DNA of 55,841 bases, taken from IMG/VR virus record IMGVR_UViG_3300025086_000029, positions 1 through 55,841 of that record; one strand, 5' to 3'. Shown here piece after piece: positions 29,414 to 37,319 of this stretch. Source of the DNA: a virus. Under the pieces are notes generated by a model. It ran no database searches. It was not told the origin of the DNA and saw only the letters and a list, made by a program, of their open reading frames with translations. Positions within the stretch are counted from its first letter, which is position 1, and each line of letters starts with the position of its first letter. Both the position numbers and the translations under genes were made by a program.

Positions 29414-29552
29414 TACTTTTTATCCTCATAGGTTTAGGGGGGCGACACTTTTTACACATCGCCCATTTGTTTTTAAGAGTACGAAAGGTAAGTGTTCTTT
29501 CATCTCCACATGTGTCACAAACTGCTTTTATCTTCTGGTCGAGTGATTCCAT
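29382..29552 (-). CDS. 56-residue Zn-ribbon microprotein overlapping polA
   Basis: Hand-translated from an ATG at 29552: MESLDQKIKAVCDTCGDERT, then TLKNKWAMCKKCRPPKPMR. It is a CxxC-CxxC ribbon with a basic C-terminus. It overlaps the upstream gene by 38 bases and the polymerase start by 32. The preserved Cys spacing makes chance unlikely. May influence polymerase translation by coupling; protein role unknown. Confidence 0.65.
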   Translation of the reverse strand: MESLDQKIKAVCDTCGDERTLTFRTLKNKWAMCKKCRPPKPMRIKSNADTFISAPD

Positions 29553-29841
29553 TTAATCTTACCTCTGCCTCTACTAATAACAAGTACCTCCTTAAATCTT
29601 GTATATCATCTAATATGCCCTCTGGGCGAGTATCTTCCTTTATTGCTTGGAAAACATCGTAATTAACTTTTGTTACTTGGTTCTCAAGCCTATCCCATTT
29701 ACGAGCAAGCATCATAAAAGCACCTACACCACCTCGCTTTTTCCAACTATCACCGTAAGATTGCTCAGCTTCATGTAGCCCTTTTACATCTTCGTTTGCT
29801 AATGTATTTACTTTTTGTATTATTTTACTTCTAGTACTCAC
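29515..29841 (-). CDS. Nmad1/DUF1599-like nucleotide-modification-associated protein (tentative)
   Basis: I choose the GTG at 29841, which overlaps the upstream TGA (GTGA) and has GAGGAG six bases ahead; 108 residues. HEAEQSYGDSWKKRGGVGAF, MMLARKWDRLENQVTKVNYD and EGILDDIQDLRRYLLLVEAE are the conserved parts. The YGDSW...RGG...LARKxDRLE order resembles DUF1599, named nucleotide modification associated domain 1, or a MazG-like helical bundle. Name from memory; the coupling to the thymidylate-synthase homologue supports a nucleotide role. Confidence 0.5.
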   Translation of the reverse strand: MSTRSKIIQKVNTLANEDVKGLHEAEQSYGDSWKKRGGVGAFMMLARKWDRLENQVTKVNYDVFQAIKEDTRPEGILDDIQDLRRYLLLVEAEVRLNGITRPEDKSSL

Positions 29842-30821
29842 TTCACTCTCCTCTCTAACCATTCTATACAAGCCCTCCTCCAAGCCCTATCCCCTATTAG
29901 TTGTGCAAACTTTAATGCAGTGGTCATATCTTTATCTTTCCAGCCTATCCATGAATCCATCATAGGGGTAGCTGTATTTGTAAGATAAGTATTAGTTAAT
30001 CCTTCTATTGTATAATCATCAAACCATTTGTACAACTCAGAATCAAAATTATGAGCATTATCTATTAATGGTGGCGAATTATAACTTAGCCCATCTTCAG
30101 CTAATAAAAGATAAGGTTCATAATCAGGCTGAAGAGAATACAAGTTTAGTTTTTCTAATACATCTGTATATACATGGAGGTTATTACTTATTTGATAATA
30201 AGTACCTATTTTATTACCTGTCATAAGAGCCATATATTCTAATAAAAAAGACATATGTACGGCATTCGCTCCATAAGCACCCCAGATCATATCATTACTT
30301 CTGTTTACTACACTCATATTAAGGTAACCTTTTCTAGCCCAGAAAAAGACTTGTGTATTACAAGGATAATCTACACCTGTATTTGTTGAAGTTAAATCAA
30401 CATAAGGATCCCACATACCTATTACAACTCTACGGTCATTGGGGTACTCTACTAATCTATTTTTAGCTATGTTTAATTGATCTACACCAAAATGTTTTCT
30501 CCAACGATATCCGTATGCACCATGAAAAGTAACACCATCATCGCTATAATTATTTATTCTTCCGTTAAATTGGCTAATCCACTCTACATCATTACGACCT
30601 GCTAACATCCATAAGCTTTCCATAAAATGGAAATAAGGGTTAGCATCACGTTGAGGGTAAAACAACACTCTTTCCCAACTGTGTGTGTATTCTGTGCAAA
30701 CAGGCATTGGAAACTCTAAAGCTTTACCATTTCTAGTGTCTACCTCTACCCCTGTGTTTTGGATAACCTGTATGCCGTGATATAAAGCCTCACTAACACC
30801 TCTACTATATATATTGTACAA
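29838..30821 (-). CDS. Thymidylate synthase homologue, candidate dUMP hydroxymethylase
   Basis: 327 residues from a TTG with a perfect AGGAGG five bases upstream. PCNTQVFF holds the catalytic Cys (154); NRSNDMIWGAYGANAVHMSF corresponds to QRSxDxxLGxPFNxA of ThyA, with the dUMP-reading Asn position replaced (Ala, with Asn one residue on); YYQISNNLHVY matches the GDxHxY end. TS homologues in phages make either dTMP or hydroxymethyl-dUMP/dCMP. The altered Asn and the neighbouring glycosyltransferase and hmdU-kinase-type genes favour hydroxymethylation (inference). Confidence 0.8.
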   Translation of the reverse strand: MYNIYSRGVSEALYHGIQVIQNTGVEVDTRNGKALEFPMPVCTEYTHSWERVLFYPQRDANPYFHFMESLWMLAGRNDVEWISQFNGRINNYSDDGVTFHGAYGYRWRKHFGVDQLNIAKNRLVEYPNDRRVVIGMWDPYVDLTSTNTGVDYPCNTQVFFWARKGYLNMSVVNRSNDMIWGAYGANAVHMSFLLEYMALMTGNKIGTYYQISNNLHVYTDVLEKLNLYSLQPDYEPYLLLAEDGLSYNSPPLIDNAHNFDSELYKWFDDYTIEGLTNTYLTNTATPMMDSWIGWKDKDMTTALKFAQLIGDRAWRRACIEWLERRVK

Positions 30822-30847
30822 TATGCCCTCCTATGGCGAATGAGTTA

Positions 30848-30873
30848 TTATAGGGTACAAACATACCCTATAA
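30848..30873. promoter_or_regulatory. Perfect hairpin between glycosyltransferase and TS-like genes
   Basis: Ten-bp stem TTATAGGGTA/TACCCTATAA with a six-base loop in the only real gap of the modification cassette. No T-run follows on the minus strand, so attenuator, operator or mRNA-processing site are more likely than termination. Confidence 0.6.
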
Positions 30874-30906
30874 GTTAATTGTGACAGTCAGAGCCTAATC
30901 GAGTGG

Positions 30907-31902
30907 CTACTCAATGTTTAAGAACTGCCTGTATTGGTTACCTATTATTATAGGGTCGTGTAATTTAAGAGCATTATACCCATTTTCTCTAATTGATGGT
31001 ATAGAATCAGAGTAAGCCCCATTGAGTATAGTAGCCAACTCTTCTGCAGATCCAACAGCAAAACAATTATAATCAGGCTTCATATCATCAGGTTCGTCAA
31101 GTATCCACTTATTATGTATTATAGGAACACATCCTGCGTTCCAAGATTCTAAAGCTGTGTATTGTGTTCCACCACCATCACCCACTATTTGCGTCATATC
31201 TACATTAAACACATAATCTTGCATTAACTTAAACGCAAAATCATTTTCTCTAGGGTAATGGGCTTTAGATTGTACCCACTCTGGATACTTTGGCACAATT
31301 TTAAACCGAGTAAAAATTCTGTTTTCAAAACCTCTTATATTTATTTTCTTATCTTCAGCTAATAACCTATTAGTATCTAATAATATTTCAGTATGCTTAT
31401 CAAAATCAATACGCGAAGTACTTACAGCCCCCTTTCTATCAAGGTTAGTATGTTTAGGAAAAGGTGTATAAGGGTGACGGATAAAGGTTGCTCCCTTAAA
31501 AGTTCTTGCACCTATTTGTCTAATAACAACACACCTTTTAGGGTCTAAATCAACAGGTAAGTTTTTTAATTCAGTTGGGTCATGAACAACTATACTTGCA
31601 CCTATATCGTATAGCATTTGTGTTTCTTCTTTAAACTGCTTTGCCCCAGCGACAACTAACTTAATCGTTTCTTTGTACTCGTTGTTTACAATAGTTTTAC
31701 GATTCTTAGCCTCAGCCATAGAAATATTTCTATAATGTTTACCATAACCAAACTCACGGCTTTTGCGTTCACTCTTTGGTCTTATCTTAAACAGAGTACA
31801 CTTAATATCTACGGCATTAAGGGCTTCCATCAAATGATTAGTATAAGTTACCCAACCTCCATACGGATTAGGGCTTAAATAAAATAAATCTACATGTGTC
31901 AT
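30907..31902 (-). CDS. GT-B glycosyltransferase, candidate DNA-base glycosyltransferase
   Basis: 331 residues. The N-terminal SPNPYGGWVTYTNHLMEALN is a GT-B type Gly-rich opening; the C-terminal DGGGTQYTALESWNAGCVPI has the sugar-nucleotide-binding E and following Gly-Cys-Val-Pro-Ile of GT4-like enzymes, then HNKWILDEPDDMKPDYNCFA. No signal or membrane segment. Its start overlaps the stop of the hmdU-kinase-type gene by an ATGA, and the TS homologue follows, so the acceptor may be a hydroxymethylated base in DNA (inference). Virion or LPS glycosylation is the alternative. Confidence 0.65.
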   Translation of the reverse strand: MTHVDLFYLSPNPYGGWVTYTNHLMEALNAVDIKCTLFKIRPKSERKSREFGYGKHYRNISMAEAKNRKTIVNNEYKETIKLVVAGAKQFKEETQMLYDIGASIVVHDPTELKNLPVDLDPKRCVVIRQIGARTFKGATFIRHPYTPFPKHTNLDRKGAVSTSRIDFDKHTEILLDTNRLLAEDKKINIRGFENRIFTRFKIVPKYPEWVQSKAHYPRENDFAFKLMQDYVFNVDMTQIVGDGGGTQYTALESWNAGCVPIIHNKWILDEPDDMKPDYNCFAVGSAEELATILNGAYSDSIPSIRENGYNALKLHDPIIIGNQYRQFLNIE

Positions 31903-32807
31903 GCTACAGGTCCTTCCAATGTTTTGTTGTAATTTAAAAGTGAATTAAGATGGGCATCATACTTACTACGAGGTGTACCTTGCCCTAATCTAACTCTTTC
32001 ATACTTATCCCACTCACATAAGCTATGCTCTATTGTTCGCATGTCTACATTTTCAATGGAGACTACATTTCTAGTACCCTGTGCAATATCTAATACTTTT
32101 TTCATTTCTATATTAGACTGAACAGCAGTTAGTCCTTTGTTAAGGGGTCTATTGTATAATCTGTTTAACCCTCGTTTTGCTCCTGGACCTGCGTTCGCCC
32201 AAGTAAAACGGTCTGTCGCCTCGTCCAGTATGCGTGTGTAGTTGAGATCGGTAACCACTTCGTAAGACATAAAGCCCCCTCCACCCCACCCACGATAGGC
32301 AGACATCGCATGGTGTAAGGCTTGTAACGACTGAGTGTTGGTCGCAATCTTGGCAAGCTTTTCTTTGCTTTCCCAAATAGGGGTGAGGAAATGGTCAACT
32401 ACAACTTCTCCTTTAGGTAACTTTAACCCTTGATTAGTTATAATATATGCCCCTGTAAAAGTTCGCAACTTCTTAGCCAATCGTTCGGCGATTAATTGCT
32501 TAGTATATTCAGGATCCCACTTTGAAGCCCAACCATGAGCCTCAGCAAACTCAGTCGTACCAACCATTCTAAACAAACAACAGTTAAATATTATTTCGCC
32601 ATCGGGTTTATTATGGTTTGGGTTTGTCCAGTTCTGACGCATCCATATAGTAACCTTATCGTTTTCACGGAAAGGGTTTGTAAATTTATACTCCTGGAGT
32701 ATTTTATCTTTTGTAAAGGGAGGTGGATCACCAATTACTTTTTTTCGGTAAATAGCATGTCGCTCATTTATCCAATAAAAGAACCTTTCTAAGTTCTCTA
32801 TATTCAC
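31899..32807 (-). CDS. 5-hmdU DNA kinase helical / alpha-glutamyl-putrescinyl-thymine pyrophosphorylase-type protein
   Basis: 302 residues. ERFFYWINERHAIYRKKVIG, DPPPFTKDKILQEYKFTNPF and RENDKVTIWMRQNW are the defining N-terminal signature; GGGGFMSYEVVTDLNYTRIL and ANAGPGAKRGLNRLYNRP the C-terminal one, of the HMUDK_hel (aGPT-Pplase) family. Members occur with dUMP hydroxymethylases in phages such as ViI, M6 and SP10-like, where thymine hypermodification starts by pyrophosphorylation or phosphorylation of hmU in DNA. Full length, no separate P-loop kinase domain visible. Assignment from sequence memory; specificity unknown. Confidence 0.75.
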   Translation of the reverse strand: MNIENLERFFYWINERHAIYRKKVIGDPPPFTKDKILQEYKFTNPFRENDKVTIWMRQNWTNPNHNKPDGEIIFNCCLFRMVGTTEFAEAHGWASKWDPEYTKQLIAERLAKKLRTFTGAYIITNQGLKLPKGEVVVDHFLTPIWESKEKLAKIATNTQSLQALHHAMSAYRGWGGGGFMSYEVVTDLNYTRILDEATDRFTWANAGPGAKRGLNRLYNRPLNKGLTAVQSNIEMKKVLDIAQGTRNVVSIENVDMRTIEHSLCEWDKYERVRLGQGTPRSKYDAHLNSLLNYNKTLEGPVA

Positions 32808-32809
32808 AA

Positions 32810-33421
32810 TTACTCTCCCATACCTAGCTGGATTACTTTGTTTTGAATAGCAATAGTAATATCTCTAGCACTTCCTGGAGAAGGCTCTAACTTACGCAAA
32901 GATTGTAATGCTTCACCTAAAGTATCAGAGTTTAAAATAACCATCATATTTCTATAACGATTTGTACCCTCACGCATAGGGGGTGAATCCATAAGCTTTT
33001 TTATCTTTACATGAGGTTCTAACTTATGAATAGGCATAGATGTCAATGTTCCATCAGCAACTATGTTTAAGAATTCTTTGGTGGCTTCTGGTGTTAAATC
33101 AGTCATTTTCTTTCCTTCTGTTTTTTCTATAGTTTTATATTTTTTGGAGTGTGTTTCCACATATTCAAAAAAATTAATATAATGTTGGTCTTCGTTATAC
33201 TTGTGGAAATGATATTGGTTACAGGCTACAAGAATCCACTTTAAATCTTCAGCAGAATAATCCCTTCGTAACTGTTGTATATCAGAGAAGACAATACTAT
33301 ACTCATTAACTTCTTTGCACTCTTTACTTGCACTTAATGTAGGAAAATGAAAAAAGCTGTAAGCTGTATTTTTCCCACTATTATTATCGTTTTCTAAAAC
33401 GATATACACTTGTCTTGCCAT
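32810..33421 (-). CDS. Conserved hypothetical protein at the head of the modification cassette
   Basis: The ATG at 33421 with GAAAGG upstream gives 203 residues starting MARQVYIVLENDNNSGKNTA. Two parts: an alpha/beta N-terminal half ending near FFEYVETHSKKYKTIE, and a helical C-terminal half (LTPEATKEFLNIVADGTLTS; LGEALQSLRKLEPSPGSARD). Possibly a fusion of two small genes. It is two bases from the hmdU-kinase-type gene. No family recognised. Confidence 0.5.
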   Translation of the reverse strand: MARQVYIVLENDNNSGKNTAYSFFHFPTLSASKECKEVNEYSIVFSDIQQLRRDYSAEDLKWILVACNQYHFHKYNEDQHYINFFEYVETHSKKYKTIEKTEGKKMTDLTPEATKEFLNIVADGTLTSMPIHKLEPHVKIKKLMDSPPMREGTNRYRNMMVILNSDTLGEALQSLRKLEPSPGSARDITIAIQNKVIQLGMGE

Positions 33422-33439
33422 GTATCTTTCCTTTCTATG

Positions 33440-33482
33440 AAAAAATGCCAATGTTCATATTCTGCAATATGCACATTGGCAT
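33440..33482 (-). terminator. Strong terminator after the DUF932 gene
   Basis: Ten-bp stem ATGCCAATGT/ACATTGGCAT with an inner CATATT/AATATG stem, then TTTTTT on the minus strand. It separates early DUF932 expression from the modification cassette. Confidence 0.9.
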
Positions 33483-33504
33483 GACAAGGTTTATTTTGTC
33501 GGTA

Positions 33505-34527
33505 TTAAGATGCGTACTCTAGCACTTTAGTTAATGCTTTTCTCTTAGTATTAGCACCTGTCCCAAACCATGCAGAGTGTAAAGAGTTACCTATTACATT
33601 GGACTTTTTCTCATGGTCAACTACATAAGTCACTGCATTCAATGCTCCCCACCAAGTACCTTTAGCAGACTTTAGCTGGGATCCTGGGGAAGTTTCTATA
33701 GCATCAAGAACATTTTCAGCAGTACGAGAAAACTCATCTCGTAGGGGTGGTAAACTTTCAAAGCTGTCGGACTTACCTCGCTCTATAAGCAATTTAGGTT
33801 GAAGTAACTCAGCAATAAAATTATCAAGGTCAGCAGATTTGTACTGTTTACTAGATAAAAACTCCGATTGCTCTTGGAAAGCTTTCATTTGTTGCCCTGA
33901 AAGACCTAATGCTTCCTCAGCAGCTTTTATAATTTCTTCGTCGAACATTTGTAAATGTAGAACTCTGAAACGTTCACCGTCAGCACCGAGTGCCATTGTT
34001 AATGTATTGTTACAAACAACTCGTATCGGTGTAAACATAATAGTCATAGCTTTACCAACTTGGTGACTATTGTTTATCAATAGGTAACCTTTAACTTCGT
34101 CGTCACCTGAAAGCTTAAACTTGTCAGTTAGTTTTGCTAACCCCCAAATGTCCTTGCCCTCTTTTAAGCTTCCTGCAGTTTCCATTTGCATTTGTCCTGC
34201 ATCAGTAAACTTTTTGAAAAAGTCCATAACTTCTGCATTTTGAAATGGCACATAACCATCACCACAGGAACTTAGTACTTTGTTGTCACTGTCACGCACT
34301 AAATGGTAACTGTCAGGGCAACGAATAAAGTTCGCTTCGCCTGAAGGGTCAAGTATATTCCAAACATTTGCTTTGTCTGGAACGTAGGAAGGTCGCTTGC
34401 TAACTGTCCAGTTCAACTTCGCAGCTTCTAACATTTGTTCAGGTGTCATGTCTGATGAAACCTGTTCGCCTAGACCATGCCATGGAACGTTTCCTGCATA
34501 AGCCATTGTTTCTATTTCGTGTGCCAT
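33505..34527 (-). CDS. DUF932 (phage/plasmid-like) protein
   Basis: 340 residues. MAHEIETMAYAGNVPWHGLG, TPEQMLEAAKLNWTVSKRPS, YHLVRDSDNKVLSSCGDGYV and VKGYLLINNSHQVGKAMTIM with FTPIRVVCNNTL are the DUF932 landmarks. The family is widespread on phages and plasmids; its function is unestablished. It lies among replication genes and is followed by a strong terminator, so it is probably abundant early. Confidence 0.85.
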   Translation of the reverse strand: MAHEIETMAYAGNVPWHGLGEQVSSDMTPEQMLEAAKLNWTVSKRPSYVPDKANVWNILDPSGEANFIRCPDSYHLVRDSDNKVLSSCGDGYVPFQNAEVMDFFKKFTDAGQMQMETAGSLKEGKDIWGLAKLTDKFKLSGDDEVKGYLLINNSHQVGKAMTIMFTPIRVVCNNTLTMALGADGERFRVLHLQMFDEEIIKAAEEALGLSGQQMKAFQEQSEFLSSKQYKSADLDNFIAELLQPKLLIERGKSDSFESLPPLRDEFSRTAENVLDAIETSPGSQLKSAKGTWWGALNAVTYVVDHEKKSNVIGNSLHSAWFGTGANTKRKALTKVLEYAS

Positions 34528-34543
34528 AATAATATACTCCTTT

Positions 34544-34840
34544 CTAATGAGTAGTTGGTTGATGTTGCACAGTTGGTAGTGAATTGAAGGTTTTAAAAGG
34601 TATATCTAAAAACCCCCTTTGCCCCTCTGCACCAAGTAATACTTCTACACGCATTTCATGGTCATTGTGGGGCATACTAAATGTAATAGGAAACTTAACT
34701 TCATCACCATAAGTAAAGATTAATGTACTAAGGGCTTTTTTGTCAAGTGCTCTATTGCGTTTAGTTTTGATGGCTACATTATTTGCTCTAGTAAGACTTT
34801 GCTTAGTAAAGTATTTGTAGCTGTCTTGTAATGTAAGCAT
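34544..34840 (-). CDS. Hypothetical early protein
   Basis: The ATG at 34840 with AAGGAAT upstream gives 98 residues starting MLTLQDSYKYFTKQSLTRAN. Basic N-terminal half (KTKRNRALDKKALSTLIFTY), beta-rich C-terminal half. Seventeen bases ahead of DUF932, so in the same operon. No family recognised. Confidence 0.5.
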   Translation of the reverse strand: MLTLQDSYKYFTKQSLTRANNVAIKTKRNRALDKKALSTLIFTYGDEVKFPITFSMPHNDHEMRVEVLLGAEGQRGFLDIPFKTFNSLPTVQHQPTTH

Positions 34841-34914
34841 TATATTCCTTTCCATAATGTTTTGTTGCTATTAAGTATTTTTAAAACATTTAGTTTAGAT
34901 TGATAACTCTTTTG

Positions 34915-36432
34915 TTATCCAGTTGGTATTGAATACCCACGACTAAACATTGGATGAATCAAATGTAGGTTTTGCTTGGCTCTTGTTAAACCGACATACC
35001 AAACTCTGGCTTCATCTTCATCAAAAGTACTGATCTTCCTCCACATAGAATAAGGTCTACGCATAGTATCTGTTAAAAGCATTACATTTGTAGCTTGAGC
35101 TCCTTTAGCTGAGTGAATAGTAGATATCCGTATGCGTGGATCCTCTGTTAATGATTCACCTTTTTTCAAACAAGCTTTTATATAAGACCTATCTTTTTGT
35201 GGAATCTTACCTAAACTTTCATCCCATGGACGAGTATGTAAAAGACCATGCTCTTTTAATAAATCTTCTATACTATACATTACTCCCTGTTCGCCATTAG
35301 GCATCGCCTTATAGCCGTAAGCAACCTCTGTGTTAAATAGCATCTGTTTAAACACTACTCGGACTTCATCAGCCGATTTTTTATCCCCTTTACGCAAGGA
35401 CTCCCAGATGCGAACACTTTCCAATACTTTACTATCTATACTTTTAGAGCCATTATAAATATAAAGGTGTCCACGTCTGCGAACTTCTTCCTCAATTTGT
35501 TGAGCTCCTTTAGTTGTTCTACTAAGAAGTAACCAATCACCTTGTGCTAAATCAACTTCTTCGGAGTGCCTATGCCAATCCAAATAACCCAACTCATCTT
35601 TTGGTTGAAAGGATTTTTCCCTGCGACCAACAACCCTCTTGATAACTTCATTACACAATGCGTGATGCTTGGAGGGGATTCTATAACTTTGTTTGAGAAA
35701 AGTGACATGACCAACCAAGTTAACAAAATGAGATACATCTGCTCCTGCATAACGGAAGATGGCTTGATCATCGTCTCCTGCAACATAGCAGACCTTGCTG
35801 TTAGCCTGTAATAAACTCACCATTTTCCATTGTAAGGGGGATAAATCCTGTGCTTCATCTATAAAAACAACTTCTAGTTTAGGGGCAAGATTTCTTTCTA
35901 CAAAAGTTTCTAACATATCTGTATAATCAAATAAGCCAAATGAATTTTTCCAATGGGCTAATCCTCTATGTACATAATCTACTCTAGACCAATCTGTTTT
36001 CAAGGGGACTATACTTTCATTATAAACTTTCCTCAAAGGTTGCTGTAAGATTCTTGATATGTTTATAATTTCCAAAAATTTATCACCATAACCAAAATCC
36101 TTGTATGGACCTTGATCAGTAGAATCGCTGTAAAAGCCCCCTATCTTTAACCAGTCAGCTATCTCCTGGTACTTCTCACCTGTAATAATCTGGCTGTGAG
36201 TTAGTCCAGCTTGTAAAAAAGCTAAACTATGTAGAGTTCTAAAAAAAGGTAATTGTTTTTTATTGAAATTAAATTTAAGGCAAGCCCGATCAATAGCTTC
36301 AGTCGCTGCTCTGCGTGTAAAAGCAAAATACCCTATCCTATCAGGGGCTACTCCTGAGCCTAAATATTGTTCTACTAAATTCAATAGCTTAGTAGTCTTC
36401 CCTGTTCCAGGAGGACCGAGTACTATCTTCAT
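34915..36432 (-). CDS. UvrD/Rep-like SF1 helicase
   Basis: 505 residues. Walker A GPPGTGKTT (6-14), motif Ia-like FAFTRRAATEA, motif II FIDEAQDLSP, motif III GDDDQAIFRYAGA, motif IV QSYRIPSKH, motif V-like STIHSAKGAQ and VI-like VWYVGLTRAKQNLHL. Shorter than cellular UvrD because the 1B and 2B inserts are reduced. It likely unwinds DNA during phage replication or recombination. No DnaB-type helicase is seen in the window, so this or the SNF2 protein may serve the fork. Confidence 0.9.
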   Translation of the reverse strand: MKIVLGPPGTGKTTKLLNLVEQYLGSGVAPDRIGYFAFTRRAATEAIDRACLKFNFNKKQLPFFRTLHSLAFLQAGLTHSQIITGEKYQEIADWLKIGGFYSDSTDQGPYKDFGYGDKFLEIINISRILQQPLRKVYNESIVPLKTDWSRVDYVHRGLAHWKNSFGLFDYTDMLETFVERNLAPKLEVVFIDEAQDLSPLQWKMVSLLQANSKVCYVAGDDDQAIFRYAGADVSHFVNLVGHVTFLKQSYRIPSKHHALCNEVIKRVVGRREKSFQPKDELGYLDWHRHSEEVDLAQGDWLLLSRTTKGAQQIEEEVRRRGHLYIYNGSKSIDSKVLESVRIWESLRKGDKKSADEVRVVFKQMLFNTEVAYGYKAMPNGEQGVMYSIEDLLKEHGLLHTRPWDESLGKIPQKDRSYIKACLKKGESLTEDPRIRISTIHSAKGAQATNVMLLTDTMRRPYSMWRKISTFDEDEARVWYVGLTRAKQNLHLIHPMFSRGYSIPTG

Positions 36433-37077
36433 TTACTTTTCTCTCTTAGTCTTCCAAAAATACTCATCAGTATCGCCCAATCTAGTATTGTTACCATTCT
36501 CTACCTGATAAAAAACTGTACTCACTTTAAAGTCGGGATTGATAGGTTTTTCAGGTGTCAGACTATTATCATATACTCGCATTCTATTATTAGGGTACAA
36601 GCAAAACTGTCCATTTTCTAACTCTAATAAGTTAAAAGATTTATGCTCCTCGGGGTTCTCACTTGTACTATAATCAATCGAGTCGGGATCAGCATGGTAA
36701 TTATCTATTGTACAAATGTAATATCCTTTTTGTATACCAAAGTCTCTGGTTAGTATCTCAAAATCCATTGAGCCAATAAACTGTTTTTGAATAATCGTAA
36801 CTCCATAATCCATACAGTTCCAAAACTGTAAATTGTTAAGAGGCATATCGGGTTTTGGTGGTTCTTTAGAAGTAACAAAAGCACTGATTGGTAACTTATC
36901 AAACAAAGCACCATAATCAGGTAAGTAAGTTTCAAAGTAAAATGCTCTTCCAGGAATGGATTTACAAGAAGCCCATACCCCAGCGACATATTCACCAAAC
37001 CCATCTTCATGGTCTCTTAAATATTCTTTTCTAACCCATACTTTTTGTGCTGGAAGATTACATATCAACTCTGCCAT
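36433..37077 (-). CDS. Conserved hypothetical early protein
   Basis: 214 residues, mixed alpha/beta. QKVWVRKEYLRDHEDGFGEY, SCKSIPGRAFYFETYLPDYG, LPISAFV, then QFWNCMDYGVTIIQ and LYPNNRMRVYDNSLTP. I recognise this pattern in marine phage replication regions, beside the primase, but know no function. Stop abuts the helicase start. Confidence 0.55.
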   Translation of the reverse strand: MAELICNLPAQKVWVRKEYLRDHEDGFGEYVAGVWASCKSIPGRAFYFETYLPDYGALFDKLPISAFVTSKEPPKPDMPLNNLQFWNCMDYGVTIIQKQFIGSMDFEILTRDFGIQKGYYICTIDNYHADPDSIDYSTSENPEEHKSFNLLELENGQFCLYPNNRMRVYDNSLTPEKPINPDFKVSTVFYQVENGNNTRLGDTDEYFWKTKREK

Positions 37078-37319
37078 TAATCAACAAACTCCTCTAATGC
37101 TGTTTTTAATGAATGAAGATGAACAAATACAGGGGTATCTTCACCAACCCATGCACCAATAACATTGTAAGACATCCATTCTTCTGCTTCATCTTCACTC
37201 ATCTTGTCTCGTTTCATTAAAATTTTTACACATTTAGAGTAATCATAAACAGCGACAACGATATTAAATCTGCAACCTGTGCCAATAAAAGCTTTCTCAA
37301 ATCCATCAGCTAACATCAT
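37077..37319 (-). CDS. Conserved small phage protein
   Basis: 80 residues: LADGFEKAFIGTGCRFNIVV, AVYDYSKCVKILMKRDKMSE, DEAEEWMSYNVIGAWVGEDT then PVFV. This ADGFEEAFxG...YDYxxCVxxLxxRDxMSxEEAxEWxxYNVxGAWxGE pattern is very widely conserved in phages and plasmids; function unknown. One-base overlaps with both neighbours in the primase-helicase operon. Confidence 0.7.
   Translation of the reverse strand: MMLADGFEKAFIGTGCRFNIVVAVYDYSKCVKILMKRDKMSEDEAEEWMSYNVIGAWVGEDTPVFVHLHSLKTALEEFVD

Noticed and set aside
32149-32398. Two Arg/Ser-rich alternative minus frames inside the hmdU-kinase-type gene
   Set aside because: Both are out-of-frame readings of a conserved coding segment; the main frame carries the family motifs.
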